A DNA stretch of 64,000 nt from Metopolophium dirhodum (taxonomy: Eukaryota; Arthropoda; Insecta; Hemiptera; Aphididae): assembly GCF_019925205.1 (NCBI RefSeq), contig NC_083567.1:7440001-7504000 (forward strand). Direction: 5' to 3'. The notes below the pieces were generated by a model. That model saw only the letters and a program-made list of their open reading frames with translations, had not been told where the DNA came from and ran no database searches. Positions within the stretch are counted from its first letter, which is position 1. Each line of letters opens with the position of its first letter. Positions 1 to 11,046 of this stretch are shown in pieces. Made by a program: the position numbers and the translations under genes.

Positions 1-816
1 TAATACCTAGAAGTGGCCTAAATAAACAAACTAAATATGTAGGATCAGGGAACCCAGTTTCCAGGCGAGCTTATAAAAGGATTTATATTATGAAGTATAT
101 GATACTCGGTTAATTTATATAGTTAAGTTCCCTTAGCTATAATATGTATAATAACACTAATCTGTTTACAAAACGTTAATATTATATGAAAAAGAAGGAT
201 TTCAAATTATCTTACTGCTAGGAACAAATAAGTTTTATTTTAAAATGTTTTCACTTTTATTCCAAATAGATTTAAAAGTATTTCGGAAACAATATTAATA
301 ATGGCTTAGTGTCGATGAATATATATATATATAATATAAATATATAAATATACACAAGCATGAACTAATAAACACATAAACATTAAAATTAAAATAAAAG
401 ATAATCTTTAAATTATACTATAGTTAAGCTTAAGTTAACCCAAAACGTTTTTAATATTATTAATTATTATGTACTATTGAAACACGTATTTTTATTAATT
501 ATTAATCATGATTTTATTGTTAATAATAATAATAATATTATTGTGCGAGTAAAAAAAATAAACATATTTATACACAAATTAGATTGATATTTATCTACGT
601 TTAGTGGCTATATGGATTATTGTAAGTAAGTATTAGATATTATCATATATTGATCAGATTATATGTATATGTAAAGAAATTTTTTCATAATTTAGTATTA
701 CGTGAAAAAAATAATAATATTATACAAACATTATGTTAATTAAAAACTATTAATTACATTTTTCAAATGTCGGTAAACGATGGTTTTAATATTTTACGGG
801 CTTTAATTTCAAAATG
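1..816. other. AT-rich spacer, no gene seen
   Basis: The stretch is very AT-rich, with short TA, TAA and poly-A runs and frequent stops in all frames. I see no splice-flanked exon, RNA gene or transposon end in it. Confidence 0.6.
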
Positions 817-1139
817 CACATAATACTATTTTTTTTTTTTTTTTTTTATTGGTTAACCCGTGGCAACATAGGCCATTGTGTGTGGTGTGGGGAGGGCACT
901 GTAGGTTTTTTATATTGGGTAGGTTGATACACATGTGTTGTGTTTGGCAGAATTTCTAATGGGGCACCCGTAGGTTTCTGCCGTGCCCCGGGTGGGGGGA
1001 TGGCGGCACTTGTTCTCCGGACACCGTGACTTGCACGGAGAAAAAGGCCGCCCAGTGGTCGAGGATCGAACTCGGACCGGCTGTGCCGAATCCGTCGCGT
1101 TAGACCGTTGGCCACCTCGTCCCCCCACATAATACTATT
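817..1139 (-). mobile_element. tRNA-derived SINE, copy A, with 14-bp target duplication
   Basis: The 14-bp direct repeat CACATAATACTATT stands at 817-830 and again at 1126-1139, a clean target-site duplication. Between them lies a GC-richer body read on the minus strand. It has a pol III A-box-like word (TGGCCAACGGTC, 1103-1114) and a B-box-like word (GAGTTCGATCCTC, 1061-1073), and it ends in a poly-A tail seen as a T run at 829-847. The order head, boxes, body, tail matches a tRNA-derived SINE moved by a LINE endonuclease and reverse transcriptase. The head resembles a class II (Ser/Leu-type) tRNA. The same body recurs near 9.9 and 61.5 kb, sharing the TGCCCGGGTGGGG and GGATGGCGGCACTT blocks. 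The long frames here (846-1130 and 910-1128, minus) are only the SINE body and are not genes. Confidence 0.88.
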
Positions 1140-3420
1140 ATATAAGTGAAAAGGCCAACTATTAAATATCGATTACAAGATGATTAGCTATTAACTTATT
1201 TATAATTATTTTTTTTGTTTATTGTATAAATTAAAACAATTGTTTTTACTATTATATTATATTGATTCATGATTATATGCCAAGGGCGCGTGTTGTATTA
1301 TTTAATTAAATTTAACGTTAATGATTAAAAGGTAGATCTAAATGAATATTTGGGTACTATATTTGAATCAGTCAAAAAACTTTGCTTGAGAAAAAATTAA
1401 AATTTTAGTTTTTTTATAAGATTTTATCATGTTTCACATCTTTTAGATTCATCTTAATAGCTTTAAGTTTCCATCTTAAGTTGATTTTATTTTATCTTTA
1501 CATTTTGTATTATTATTTCAAAATCAACGACCGTGGCTAATTCAACAAGCACAGTTTTGAAATACGTCATCATTATTATAAGAGTTTTTGTCACTGGATG
1601 TAGGTATATGATAAATGTTTTGTTAAATAAAAGGTTTGCCAATATGGAAATTAAAGGCTTGATTTTTAAATGGTTTACCTTTTAATCGTACATTTTGAAT
1701 CTTTTACGATTTTTGTTACATTTTAATTTAATTAATTAATTATTTTAAATACGACACTTCGGAAACTACTTCGAAAACATTTATGTTTACGTAAATAAAT
1801 CGCAATACTGATTAGAGTAAAATTTACTTATAAACATTTTAGTTGAGTATTAGGATTTTATTCTTATATTCGGATGAATGTACTATCATGTAGGATGCGT
1901 ATTATTTTTATTTTATTAGTTATGATAACAATTGGTTAGCGGTGTCAGGTGGTTACACCTGTTGTCCTAATTATTTAGACGTTCAAAATTGTATAGTAAA
2001 CTTAATTGTGATCAATAGTCAATTACAACCGTCACAATAGTTCTCTACGTTAACTGTTATTACCTAAGTTTAATGGGACCGAAGGAAAAGCGCAGAATTG
2101 GTTTCGTTTATATATTATGCGCCTCGTTCGGATTACTATCAGTAAGTCACATATTCAGCATTCTCATCTATCTTCGGTTGGTCGTGGTTGGTCCACATAA
2201 TTGAAATTCATAAACATTTGTTTAGTACATAAATTATTCAGTGATAACGAAATAGCGTTGCACTGTTACAGATAATGTATTACGATGAAATGTATTAATT
2301 TAACATGGTTTATATTATTTCAAGTGATTGGGATTCATGACTATAGTTTGTTGATTTAATATAATTAATAAAACCGCCAAATGTAATTGAGCTTATATAT
2401 CACCTTGAATAAAGCGATATGTCCATAATGATGTATGGTATAGTTTTTGAACAGTGAACAAGAAAATACCTACCAGTGACTAAATCCAAAAACTGCATTG
2501 TACTTGTATAATAATAAACCATTTTGCATATTATGTATATTGGGCATCGCCATAATGTTTAAATATATTTTATTGGCATGTTTGACATTTTTCTCTAGGA
2601 AATGTTGTACGTTATTAATTGTTATTAGAGAAATATTATTTATATTTACTAACAATAAAGCATTGCTCTGTTATACGAATGGACAGGAATAATATTCAGT
2701 AAAACAAAAATAAAACATGCCCATAACATAATATTATAATCTATATTTTGCAATAGATCGGATAAATCATTTTCAAGCTATAGGTAGGTATAATAACGTT
2801 TTTATGATTTGGACACACGTAGACATTTATTAATTTATTGTACACATCACCACTTATTTGGTTTAAAAAAAAAGGTTTTATATGGATCATTTATAATAGG
2901 TTATACACGAAGTATGGATATTATTATTATATACATTCATTGTGTAGTTGAAATAATTTATGTTTTGTTAAAATCATGTTCATTTCACATCTTATTTTCG
3001 GCCATATAATATGATTATCGAACGGTTATAATATATAATGGCGTTGCACACATATTATAATGTGTTGTGAAGTTTGTGTTTTAAAAAGAATTTTTTTTCA
3101 AGATGTACCTAATGCATACAATAACTCAGATAAAAGCTGAACAATATAATGCACTCTCGAAAATAACGGCATACATTAAACATTCAAAAGTCACCATCGC
3201 CAGCCTCGGCAATTTATAAGTCGAGAGAGTTAAAAACTGTACAACAGTTTCAAGCACAGTTGATGAACAAGTTTTGAAAGTTTGATCTCATTTTACCGTT
3301 GTAAACGTTATTTTTTTTCTTGTTTATCTAAATTACGCGTATTAATCACATACAAATTACTAAGCCTGCAATACTTCAGAACCACAGTAATAGAAGAAAT
3401 AGTTTTTTTTTCGTCTTTGA
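1140..3420. other. AT-rich spacer, no gene seen
   Basis: Only frames of about 60 codons with AT-driven composition occur (2470-2692 on both strands, 2809-3009). They match no family I know and have no splice context. Some CG-containing words near 2040-2200 stand out slightly but show no identifiable signal. Confidence 0.5.
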
Positions 3421-3597
3421 ATTGCTGAACCTGTGAGAAAACTGCCTTTGCTTTGCTACTTTTTTACATTGAGATCTTTGGTGGTGACGAAGAAAAGAGC
3501 TTATGGTGGTCGTCAAGGCGGAGCTGAAACCAGTGATAAGCAGTTACCTAGCGAACTGTTCAAGGGTAAGTGGAAGTGGAAAGTCATCGGCAAATAA
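3421..3597 (+). other. Stop-free stretch ending TAA, with internal GTAAGT; coding status unknown
   Basis: A frame of 58 codons is open from just after a TGA at 3418 to a TAA at 3595, with no ATG. The middle reads as a mixed, basic-rich peptide (KKRAYGGRQGGAETSDKQLP) and is less AT-biased than its flanks. A donor-like CAAGG/GTAAGT lies at 3561-3571, and no convincing acceptor is visible upstream. It could be a chance frame, an old transposon fragment or a terminal exon. I recognise no family. Confidence 0.15.
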
Positions 3598-3846
3598 ATC
3601 GATGTGACTCGGTGTAGACTATACAAGAAGAGAAAAAAAAGTAACGCCAGAGAGGTTACTAGTAAATATTAGAATATTATATAAGACTGCAGAAACGGGA
3701 AAAACCAAAATGTTTATATTGTGAATAACGTTAAGTATTTGTTACCGTAGTGCCTAGGCGATGTCCAAAAATGTATGCCATATATATTAGTGTTAAGCAT
3801 AATATGTTATGAGATGTTTTTCTTTTCTTAGAGCATATAATAAACG

Positions 3847-3975
3847 ATGCCTCTACGGGGTAAGGACTGCCCGAAAAGAGAAAGTGCCCCCCGTGGTTGC
3901 GACTTAAACATACAAAAAAAGAAATCTAGTAGTAGTAGCAGTGGTAGAAGTAGTAGTTGTAGTAGTAATAAATAA
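3847..3975 (+). other. Short serine-rich frame over an AGT repeat
   Basis: An ATG frame of 42 codons starts MPLRGKDCPKRESAPRG and runs into a serine tract encoded by an imperfect (AGT)n repeat at about 3926-3970. A pyrimidine tract ending in TTAG stands just before it (about 3816-3831). The serine tail is simply the microsatellite, so the frame is probably accidental. It is recorded because the first 25 codons are not low complexity. Confidence 0.12.
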
Positions 3976-4019
3976 TATTAGAATAGTTGAAGTATCTGTA
4001 GAAGCTGGATTGTGTTCAC

Positions 4020-4183
4020 CGTGGGGGGGGGGGGGGGTGAAGGTGTCATATCACCCTTTAGGACATTTTTGTCTTGGTATATGATAAAGCAATGAAAGTT
4101 TATTTACCACTATATAACGCGTGGTCTGAGAATTGTCAAAAATTTAAATTCCCCCTTTCAAAAAAGCTGAGCACGCCACTGAA
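4020..4183 (-). mobile_element. Fragment of a CAGTGGCGTGC-ended transposon-like repeat
   Basis: Read on the minus strand, the stretch starts at 4183 with CAGTGGCGTGCTCAGC followed by a G-rich block. This resembles the terminus of the small element at 25768-25937. The other side is a 15-G run at 4023-4037, and no matching second inverted repeat is clear. I take it as one end of a degraded non-autonomous DNA transposon. Confidence 0.35.
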
Positions 4184-6487
4184 TAGAAGTAGTTGTGATC
4201 TTATTCCCCGAACCAACTACGATTCATGAAAAAAAAATAAAAAAATAAAAAGTCTGACTTGGCGTATTATATAGGTGCCTATATAGGTATTATATCTATA
4301 TAATATAATAAATATTATAGTCAATTAATATCGGCCGGGGCGGAGTTTTCCGACACTTTCCATATTCCGCAGTATACTCGCACATAGCAGAAATAGTATC
4401 TATATTAGACGGTGGTATAGTGGTAGTAAAAATAATAGTTACATCGGTGAACATTCCATTAATAATAATTACTTTTGCCTTGTCATTGTTTTCATTTAAG
4501 AGTGCTAAAATATTCACTTTCAACCCTGTCGGCGTACGTTATATTATGCAATCGTATGATTATAATGTATGCTCCGTGCCACAGTATACTGCCGCAGTGT
4601 ACCCCATTGTTTATATACCTACCGTATTATATTATTTATATTACACACCGATAAACACATGGGTAATAAAGGCGAAACGAATCACAATTCCTTCACCACC
4701 ACCACCACCACCACCACCCCCTGGACGCCCGAGACGCCTTAAAATATTTTGATAACTGCATAGCTAATTAAACACGAAATATACGTTGCCAAAATTAATT
4801 ACCTATACGGAACCCGTGTTACCACAGAGGTTAAATAATCGTAATATGTTTTGGCCGGAACAAAATGTAATACCTATTACCATTCACAATAATAATTATT
4901 GACTGTCGAGATTTATTTAGTTATTATTGAAGTCTTAACTGTATGTATCAATGCTATTCCGAATAGGCATATTGTTACGGTATATGTATATTAACATTCT
5001 TACTCATCAGTTACTACTTAGTTATATTATTATCACGGATAAAATGTAATTATTGTTATGTATACAGTCATAAATCATAGTCGTAGTCATTAACATTTGT
5101 AACACAAAATCAACCTTTGTAATTTTTTATTATTCATAGACTTAACTCATCGATGGTTTCATCTGGCATGATTTTGTTATTCTTGTGACACGACGACAAT
5201 CAGGCGATCGGCCTATATATTCTTACCCGTAACTTCGTAATATATAGTTTGGGGAACTATCCTGTTAGGCTATAGCGATAATAACTATAGAACCTTTGAT
5301 AATATTGTGTATATTATATTGTTATTTAGAATATTCCATATTAATTTTCTCAGAACTAACAATTGAGAATTGAGCATCATCAATTATTATTGCAATTTCA
5401 CATTTGTCTTTGCTCTTTGTCAAAGTATATTTGAATGCCAACTACTTCAGACCTCAGGCGCGAGTATTTTCAGCATTATAAGAATACCCATATACGAAGA
5501 AATATTTTCTTGGAATTCAAACAATTATTTTTAATAAAAGGTTAAGTCCTCCATATCGCCATCACCTCTTACCCTCCAACATCCAGTAAATACGAAACTG
5601 GTCGGCTGAATTTTATAGTGATAAGATTTACGAAATCAGGTAATTCGTTAGTTGTCATTTTATTATTTTACAATTAACAACAATGATACTACGGGTGTCT
5701 GTCTAAAAACCCATATAGTGTTCACCAAATCAGTAGACAGTAGCCCAACTAGAGGTTTTCTGAGTTGGGAGGGTCTACGACATTATATTAATATATAAGT
5801 TATACATTTAAATGTTTATACTTTTAACCATCATTGGTATTTGGTACCTGTAGGCTATAGGCATGGTTTAAATATACAGGTTATTGCATATCGACTCGGA
5901 TTGTTATCATCAGAAACAAAATGGCTGCGTAAAGGGATATCACAGATATAAATTTTTCTTATCATCAAAAATACGCTGACAATAGCTAACAAATTCAAAA
6001 TCCCGCGCATATAGACTTGATTATTATTGGGTCCGTTTACGCTACCATTTTTGTTTTTATCATCAAATATTTGATTGAGAAGAGGTATGTATGCAATAAC
6101 TTTGTATATTTCAACCATAGCTATAGGTATATAATAATTATTATGTAATATTATTATTATATTACCTAATATTTATTTTTTTTTTTTTTTTATTAAAGAA
6201 ATAAAATCCTTGGCAGCTGTGGACATAGGCAAACTTAAATAATTGTTATATTAATAAATTAAATACATGCATGTACACTGATTCAACCAAGGTGTACAAT
6301 TAATCTTCTGTTTTACAAAAAGGATTTTTTAAGGTACTGAATTAAATTAATATGAATAGCGTTCGGGATCTGGACTAAACATTTATATTATTGTTAAATA
6401 TTATTATTACGACTTACATTGACACCAAACGAAATGTACGGGTATCACATTCGTTTAAGTACTTTTCAAGAGGGACGTCCTGCTGCC
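4184..6487. other. AT-rich spacer with a CCA microsatellite and a poly-T, no gene seen
   Basis: It contains a (CCA)n run at 4694-4719, which gives the proline tract in the 4420-4752 frame, and a poly-T at about 6176-6192. Frames at 4296-4523 and 5855-6118 are short and not recognisable. No RNA gene or splice-flanked exon was seen. Confidence 0.5.
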
Positions 6488-7960
6488 AGATCGGGGACCC
6501 AGACGCCACAGGAGGCGCCACTTTGCTGAGTAAATCGTATTTACTCTCACAGTACCTATAGGTGCCACCGATATAGAATTTAACACGTACATTAAACTAT
6601 AATATTAAATATAATATGAAGGAGACAACTCGCGCACGTTTTACCGTATAGGTGTACGAGATCGACACGAAATTACGCAGGAAAAGAACGAAAAATTAAT
6701 ATCGTTCCGATTCGCGGGGGCGGCTCTTCCTGTGGACGTGTTATCCGAACTCGATATGGCACCCCGTCGTTTTACAGAAAATTATATAGGTACAGTCGAT
6801 TCGCGATAACTCGAAGTTGAAGGGAGATAAAAAAAAAAATCGCTTCGAGAGATATTATGTATTAATCGAGATACCCAGCTCGAATTTAACCTAACCTAAC
6901 CTCAATGAACTGATTAGAAAAAAATAAATTGAGTTGTCAAGTTTTTCGTGTTATTGAAATTTGAGCCATCGCGACTGGACTGTAATGCACGTAATTTATA
7001 ATATTACGGTCGCCGTATTGTTGGATACGATTATTACGATTAAACGATCGGAGACCCCGCCGCCACGGAAGGCGCCACTTTGCCCTACATATGGTGTTTA
7101 TTCGCACAATGCGTATAAGTATTACCTACGCCGATGCGGAAGTCAATATAAGTACATTATAAGCTATTGTAATAATGTAAAAAGGAGACGACTTGCACAC
7201 ATTTTGACGCGGGCAGGTGACAGGTGTACGAGAGCAACTTGCGCAGGAAATGTACGAGAAAATTATATCGTTCCGATTCGCGGGGACTCCTCCCCCTTGC
7301 GAACGTGTTATCCGAACTCGATACGGCACCCCGCCGTTTTATAGAACATTGTATAGGCACAGTCGATTCGCGATAACTCGAAGTTTGAGGGAGATAAAAA
7401 AAAAATCGCTTTGACATATCATATTGTATTAATCGATATGCCCAACTCGAATTTAACCTAACCTGACCTCGATATGAGTGTAATAAAAAAAAAAATTGAG
7501 TCGTCAAGTTTTTCGTGTAATTTGTAATTATTCGAGTTATCGCGACTATAGGCTGTGATGCACGTAATTTATAATATTACGGTCGCCGTATTGTTGGATA
7601 CGACTATAATTACGATTAGACGATCGGAGACCCCGCCGCCACGGAAGGCGCCACTTTGCTCTACATATCGTATTTACTCGCACGGTGCATAGGTACTTAG
7701 ATAATAGTTGGGTACCGCCGATATGGAAGTCAATACGCACATTGAACTATTGCAATAAAAAGTAAAAACGAGACGACTCTCGCACATATAGGCAGGTGAC
7801 AGGTGTACAGAGTGCAACTTGCGCAGGAAATGTACGAGAAAATAATATCGTTCCGATTCGCGGGGACGGCTCCTCCTGCGCACGTGTCATCCGAACTCGA
7901 TGCGGCGCCCCGTTGTTTTATATGATATACATAATTTATAATATTACGGTCACTGTATGT
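6488..7960. repeat. Tandem array, three diverged units of about 557-576 bp
   Basis: The anchor block GATCGG(A/G)GACCC...GGCGCCACTTTG starts near 6488, 7045 and 7621, giving steps of about 557 and 576 bp. Each unit then carries a GTGTACGAGA-like block, ATCGTTCCGATTCGCGGGG and GTTATCCGAACTCGAT (GTCATCCGAACTCGAT in unit 3). Units 1 and 2 continue through GTCGATTCGCGATAACTCGAAG and a poly-A to a CCTAA run. Unit 3 lacks roughly 230 bp of this part and ends near 7960. The units differ by many substitutions and indels, so the duplication is not very recent. The overlapping frames within it (6961-7344, 7126-7329, 7157-7507, 7217-7414, 7674-7883, 7796-7984) follow the DNA similarity, and their frames shift between units, so I do not call them genes. 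Confidence 0.8.
6888..6902 (-). repeat. Short interstitial arthropod telomere-type repeat (TTAGG)n
   Basis: AACCTAACCTAACCT is nearly three units of CCTAA, the complement of the TTAGG repeat found at the telomeres of many insects. The equivalent place in the next array unit (7455-7469) reads AACCTAACCTGACCT. It is too short to be a telomere and may be chance or a seed captured in the array. Confidence 0.4.
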
Positions 7961-8111
7961 CTGCTGCAGTATAATGAAATGTAAACAATACAGGGGTTGT
8001 CGGATATTTGCTTTTAATTAACCCTTCTCGGGACAAAGGGATCCCTGACACGGTTTAAGTTATTGGACTTTTGGTGTTTGGGTTTTTTTTTATTGGTTTT
8101 TTTTCTATTTC

Positions 8112-8129
8112 GCTCTCTCTCTCTCTCTC
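8112..8129. repeat. (CT)n microsatellite
   Basis: A run of nine CT units lies between the 6.5-8.0 kb array and the next tandem duplication. Confidence 0.9.
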
Positions 8130-8189
8130 GTCTCGTTTGTAAACATGACGGTCAGCTACCGGTGAATATTGTCTAAATATATATACCGA

Positions 8190-8682
8190 TAGGTACACAA
8201 TAACTCAAAGGATTGCCAGTAAACGGATACATTATATATAATGACCTATTCCTATATAGGGTACCTACACCCTTTTAAATAATATCGAAAGGACGATCGA
8301 ACGCGGTGAAAAATGTCGTCCGACCTAAACGGAAAATGGAAAAAAAAAAAGAAATAGACCGTGCTCTTGTGATACGGCCGATTAAAGTCGGAACACGAAT
8401 CGATCGTCAAAGTGAGCAGTAGGTGCTTTTCACAATATTATACCTCAACTTCGGATTTCCAGCGAACGGATATTACAATTATTACCGTTATTGCTCGCAA
8501 GTCGTATAGCAGGCGGGTAAACTTACGCAGCTTTCAATAATAATATCAACACGGAGATTGAGGCGAAAAATGTCCAAATGGCAAATATGAAAAATAAAAT
8601 AAGGTAGAGCGAGTTCTCGTGATACGGCCGATTAAAGTTGGAATAAACATCTCATCGATCGTCAAAGTGAGCAGTAGGTGCA
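8190..8682. repeat. Two-unit tandem duplication of about 245 bp
   Basis: GGATTGCCAGTAAACGGAT at about 8210 matches GGATTTCCAGCGAACGGAT at about 8453. Downstream, TGATACGGCCGATTAAAGT followed by ATCGATCGTCAAAGTGAG and CAGTAGGTGC occurs at about 8369-8426 and again at 8619-8681. The spacing is 243-255 bp. The shared core is CpG-containing and better conserved than the AT-rich sequence around it. No coding frame runs through it. Confidence 0.75.
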
Positions 8683-8689
8683 GCTGGTG

Positions 8690-9907
8690 TGTGTAATAAT
8701 ATGTCAAGAAATTTTAGCTCTTTAAAACTTTTAATATCAACGAAAAGACGACAACTTAACTTTTCACTGCTCTATGTGTGTCGCATGAATTATCAATGGG
8801 GATTTATTATTTCATGTTGTGTTTTGAATTTCTTTTTCAGTATTATGTACAAAAAAAAAACTTACTTCCGCCACACGTCATCCGTATAATATATCCACTT
8901 TTCCGTCGATGTATATTATTATGGAAACGTGCGTAGATGTAACTTTGTGTTTATTATATTGTATTAAAATATGAGTACGTTATAATCTTCTTCTTACACT
9001 ATTAGGACTGTATACTTTGTACTCGGTGCAATTAATTATTATGTTTTCATATTTTAAGTTTTTCAATAATATTATGTGATTTAAATTGTACAATAAATTA
9101 GTTGCATGGATTAACATATTATTCTTAATTTAAACATTTATTTATTGTAGTATTTTAAATAACGATATTTGAACCACGACCTATTTATTATTTATATATT
9201 ATTATTTTATACGATAGCTTAGTGCAAAGTAATAAATAAAATACTTATGATCAATTCGAAATCCAACAGATATAATATCATAAATTGTCAAAAAAATAAA
9301 CTTATTGGTTATTATAATGTAATAGTATATTACAAATATGAAAACCAGCTGTATACAACAATCAATATATTATATATATTATTTTATGATTTATGCTGAA
9401 GTTTAAAAACAAATCGAATTTATAGAGTATTATTTATGTACGATTTAAATTGAAATAAGTTCATACACGATAAACAAAAACCGGGTGTTTGACTTTCGTC
9501 TTGATTTTTTTTAATAGTACCTATATGCATAGATCATCATCACATTAGAAAATTGATTTTAAATGGACCCTGTAAAAGTGCATTTGCGGGCTTTGTTTAA
9601 AAACTTCGTATATTATTTGCATTATTCCCAACGTTGTCGGAAGTTTTTTTTTTGTGCATACTGAAACTGTTGAAAAATAAAAAAATGACCTAAAAAGTGT
9701 TCAAATAAAAAGAAAATAAATAAAACATCACTCTACAACCAATACATTACTCACTTTACAGAAAATCTAAAATACGAGTAGGTAGTGGAACTTTCAGACG
9801 TATGCAATATGCTAGTGTTTCCTGAAATATTATTAAGTTGATATTACCGATAGGTATAATATTAGACACTGGTCTGAGTTGTCGTTATAATACATTTAAA
9901 TATTATT
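8690..9907. other. AT-rich spacer, no gene seen
   Basis: A 66-codon frame at 8689-8889 is Phe/Ser-rich and not recognisable. The rest holds only AT-rich simple sequence. Confidence 0.5.
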
Positions 9908-10215
9908 GTTCTTATGTGTTCTTTTTTTAATTAATCTTGAGCCCGGCAACTTAGGCCATTAGCTATTTTTGTTTTGTAGGTTTTTACGTCGGCAAGGGGA
10001 GGAACACGTGTGTGTTAGTTTTGGCAGAATATTTGATTTGGGCACACGTAGGTATCTGCCATGCCCGGGTGGGGGATGGCGGCACTTGTTCTCCGGACAC
10101 CGTGACTAGTCCGAAGAAAAATGCCACCCATGACCGAGGATCCATGACCGGGTCGGCTGCGTTGCAGCTGACGCCTGAGTCCGGTCGACCACTCCGTCCC
10201 CCGTTCTTATGTTCT
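9908..10215 (-). mobile_element. tRNA-derived SINE, copy B
   Basis: The body matches copy A at 829-1125, with shared GGCAGAAT, TATCTGCCATGCCCGGGTGG and GGCGGCACTTGTTCTCCGGA blocks. GTTCTTATGTGTTCT at 9908-9922 and GTTCTTATGTTCT at 10203-10215 are imperfect direct repeats that fit a target-site duplication with a 2-bp slip. The tail is only a 7-T run before AATTAATC. The pol III boxes (A near 10179-10192, B near 10137-10148, minus strand) are more mutated than in copies A and C, so this is probably an older insertion. Confidence 0.82.
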
Positions 10216-11010
10216 ATAATAATAAATAAACCAAATCAATATTGAACTCTAACGGAACTGCAGATTTAGTACAAAAAATAATTGTTTATGGTTATATTTA
10301 AAATAATTAAAATATAATTTAATGGCTTCGTAAAATTCAACTATTGAATAAAATGTACCGAGTACATGATATTAGTTTAATAATAGTATATACCTTCTAA
10401 AATATCATAACAGTGTTATGATAACACTATAATTCATTGATAATGATAAATAACTGGACAGCGTATAATTAAAGCGTATCAAATTTTTCTTTAATGAATG
10501 TACTAAAAAGTAACTACTTACCATTTCGGGATAAAATATGAATAAAGGTACCTATAATAATAATAATAATATATTTATGAAGAAGAGAGATGAAAATTCC
10601 ATTTTACATGATACAAATGATAAATAACAGATTTATAGGTATAATATATTTGGTTTCACAGGTTTATAATTTGACTAACACAAAATTTCAACATAATAAG
10701 ATAATGATTAATCATAATATGGTAATAACAACAACAATAATAAGAAATCGATTTTAGAATTTACCTATATATATACATTATACTTTATTCTATAGTATAC
10801 TTACATACAGAGGTGTAAATTGGACGGTCTGAGAATTTTTTTTTAGATGCTGTACAATTTTTATTAAATATTGAACCAACAGATTTAACAAATCTTTGGA
10901 TAACCATTGATTGACGACTGGTGAGAATCAAGAAAGTATTTGGGATTTTACTCCCTCAACAATTCAGCAAGCTCCCTAAAAAACTAAACGCCTGCAACAG
11001 CACCGATATA

Positions 11011-11046
<36 letters not shown>

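Noticed and set aside
846..1130. 94-codon and 72-codon minus-strand frames
   Set aside because: They are readings of the SINE body.
6961..7507. Several overlapping frames on both strands
   Set aside because: They lie in the tandem array and their frames shift between units, so similarity is at DNA level and not at protein level.
10800..11045. Possible retroposed element ending in a 32-nt poly-A
   Set aside because: There is no recognisable body, no promoter boxes and no target duplication; only the poly-A itself can be supported.
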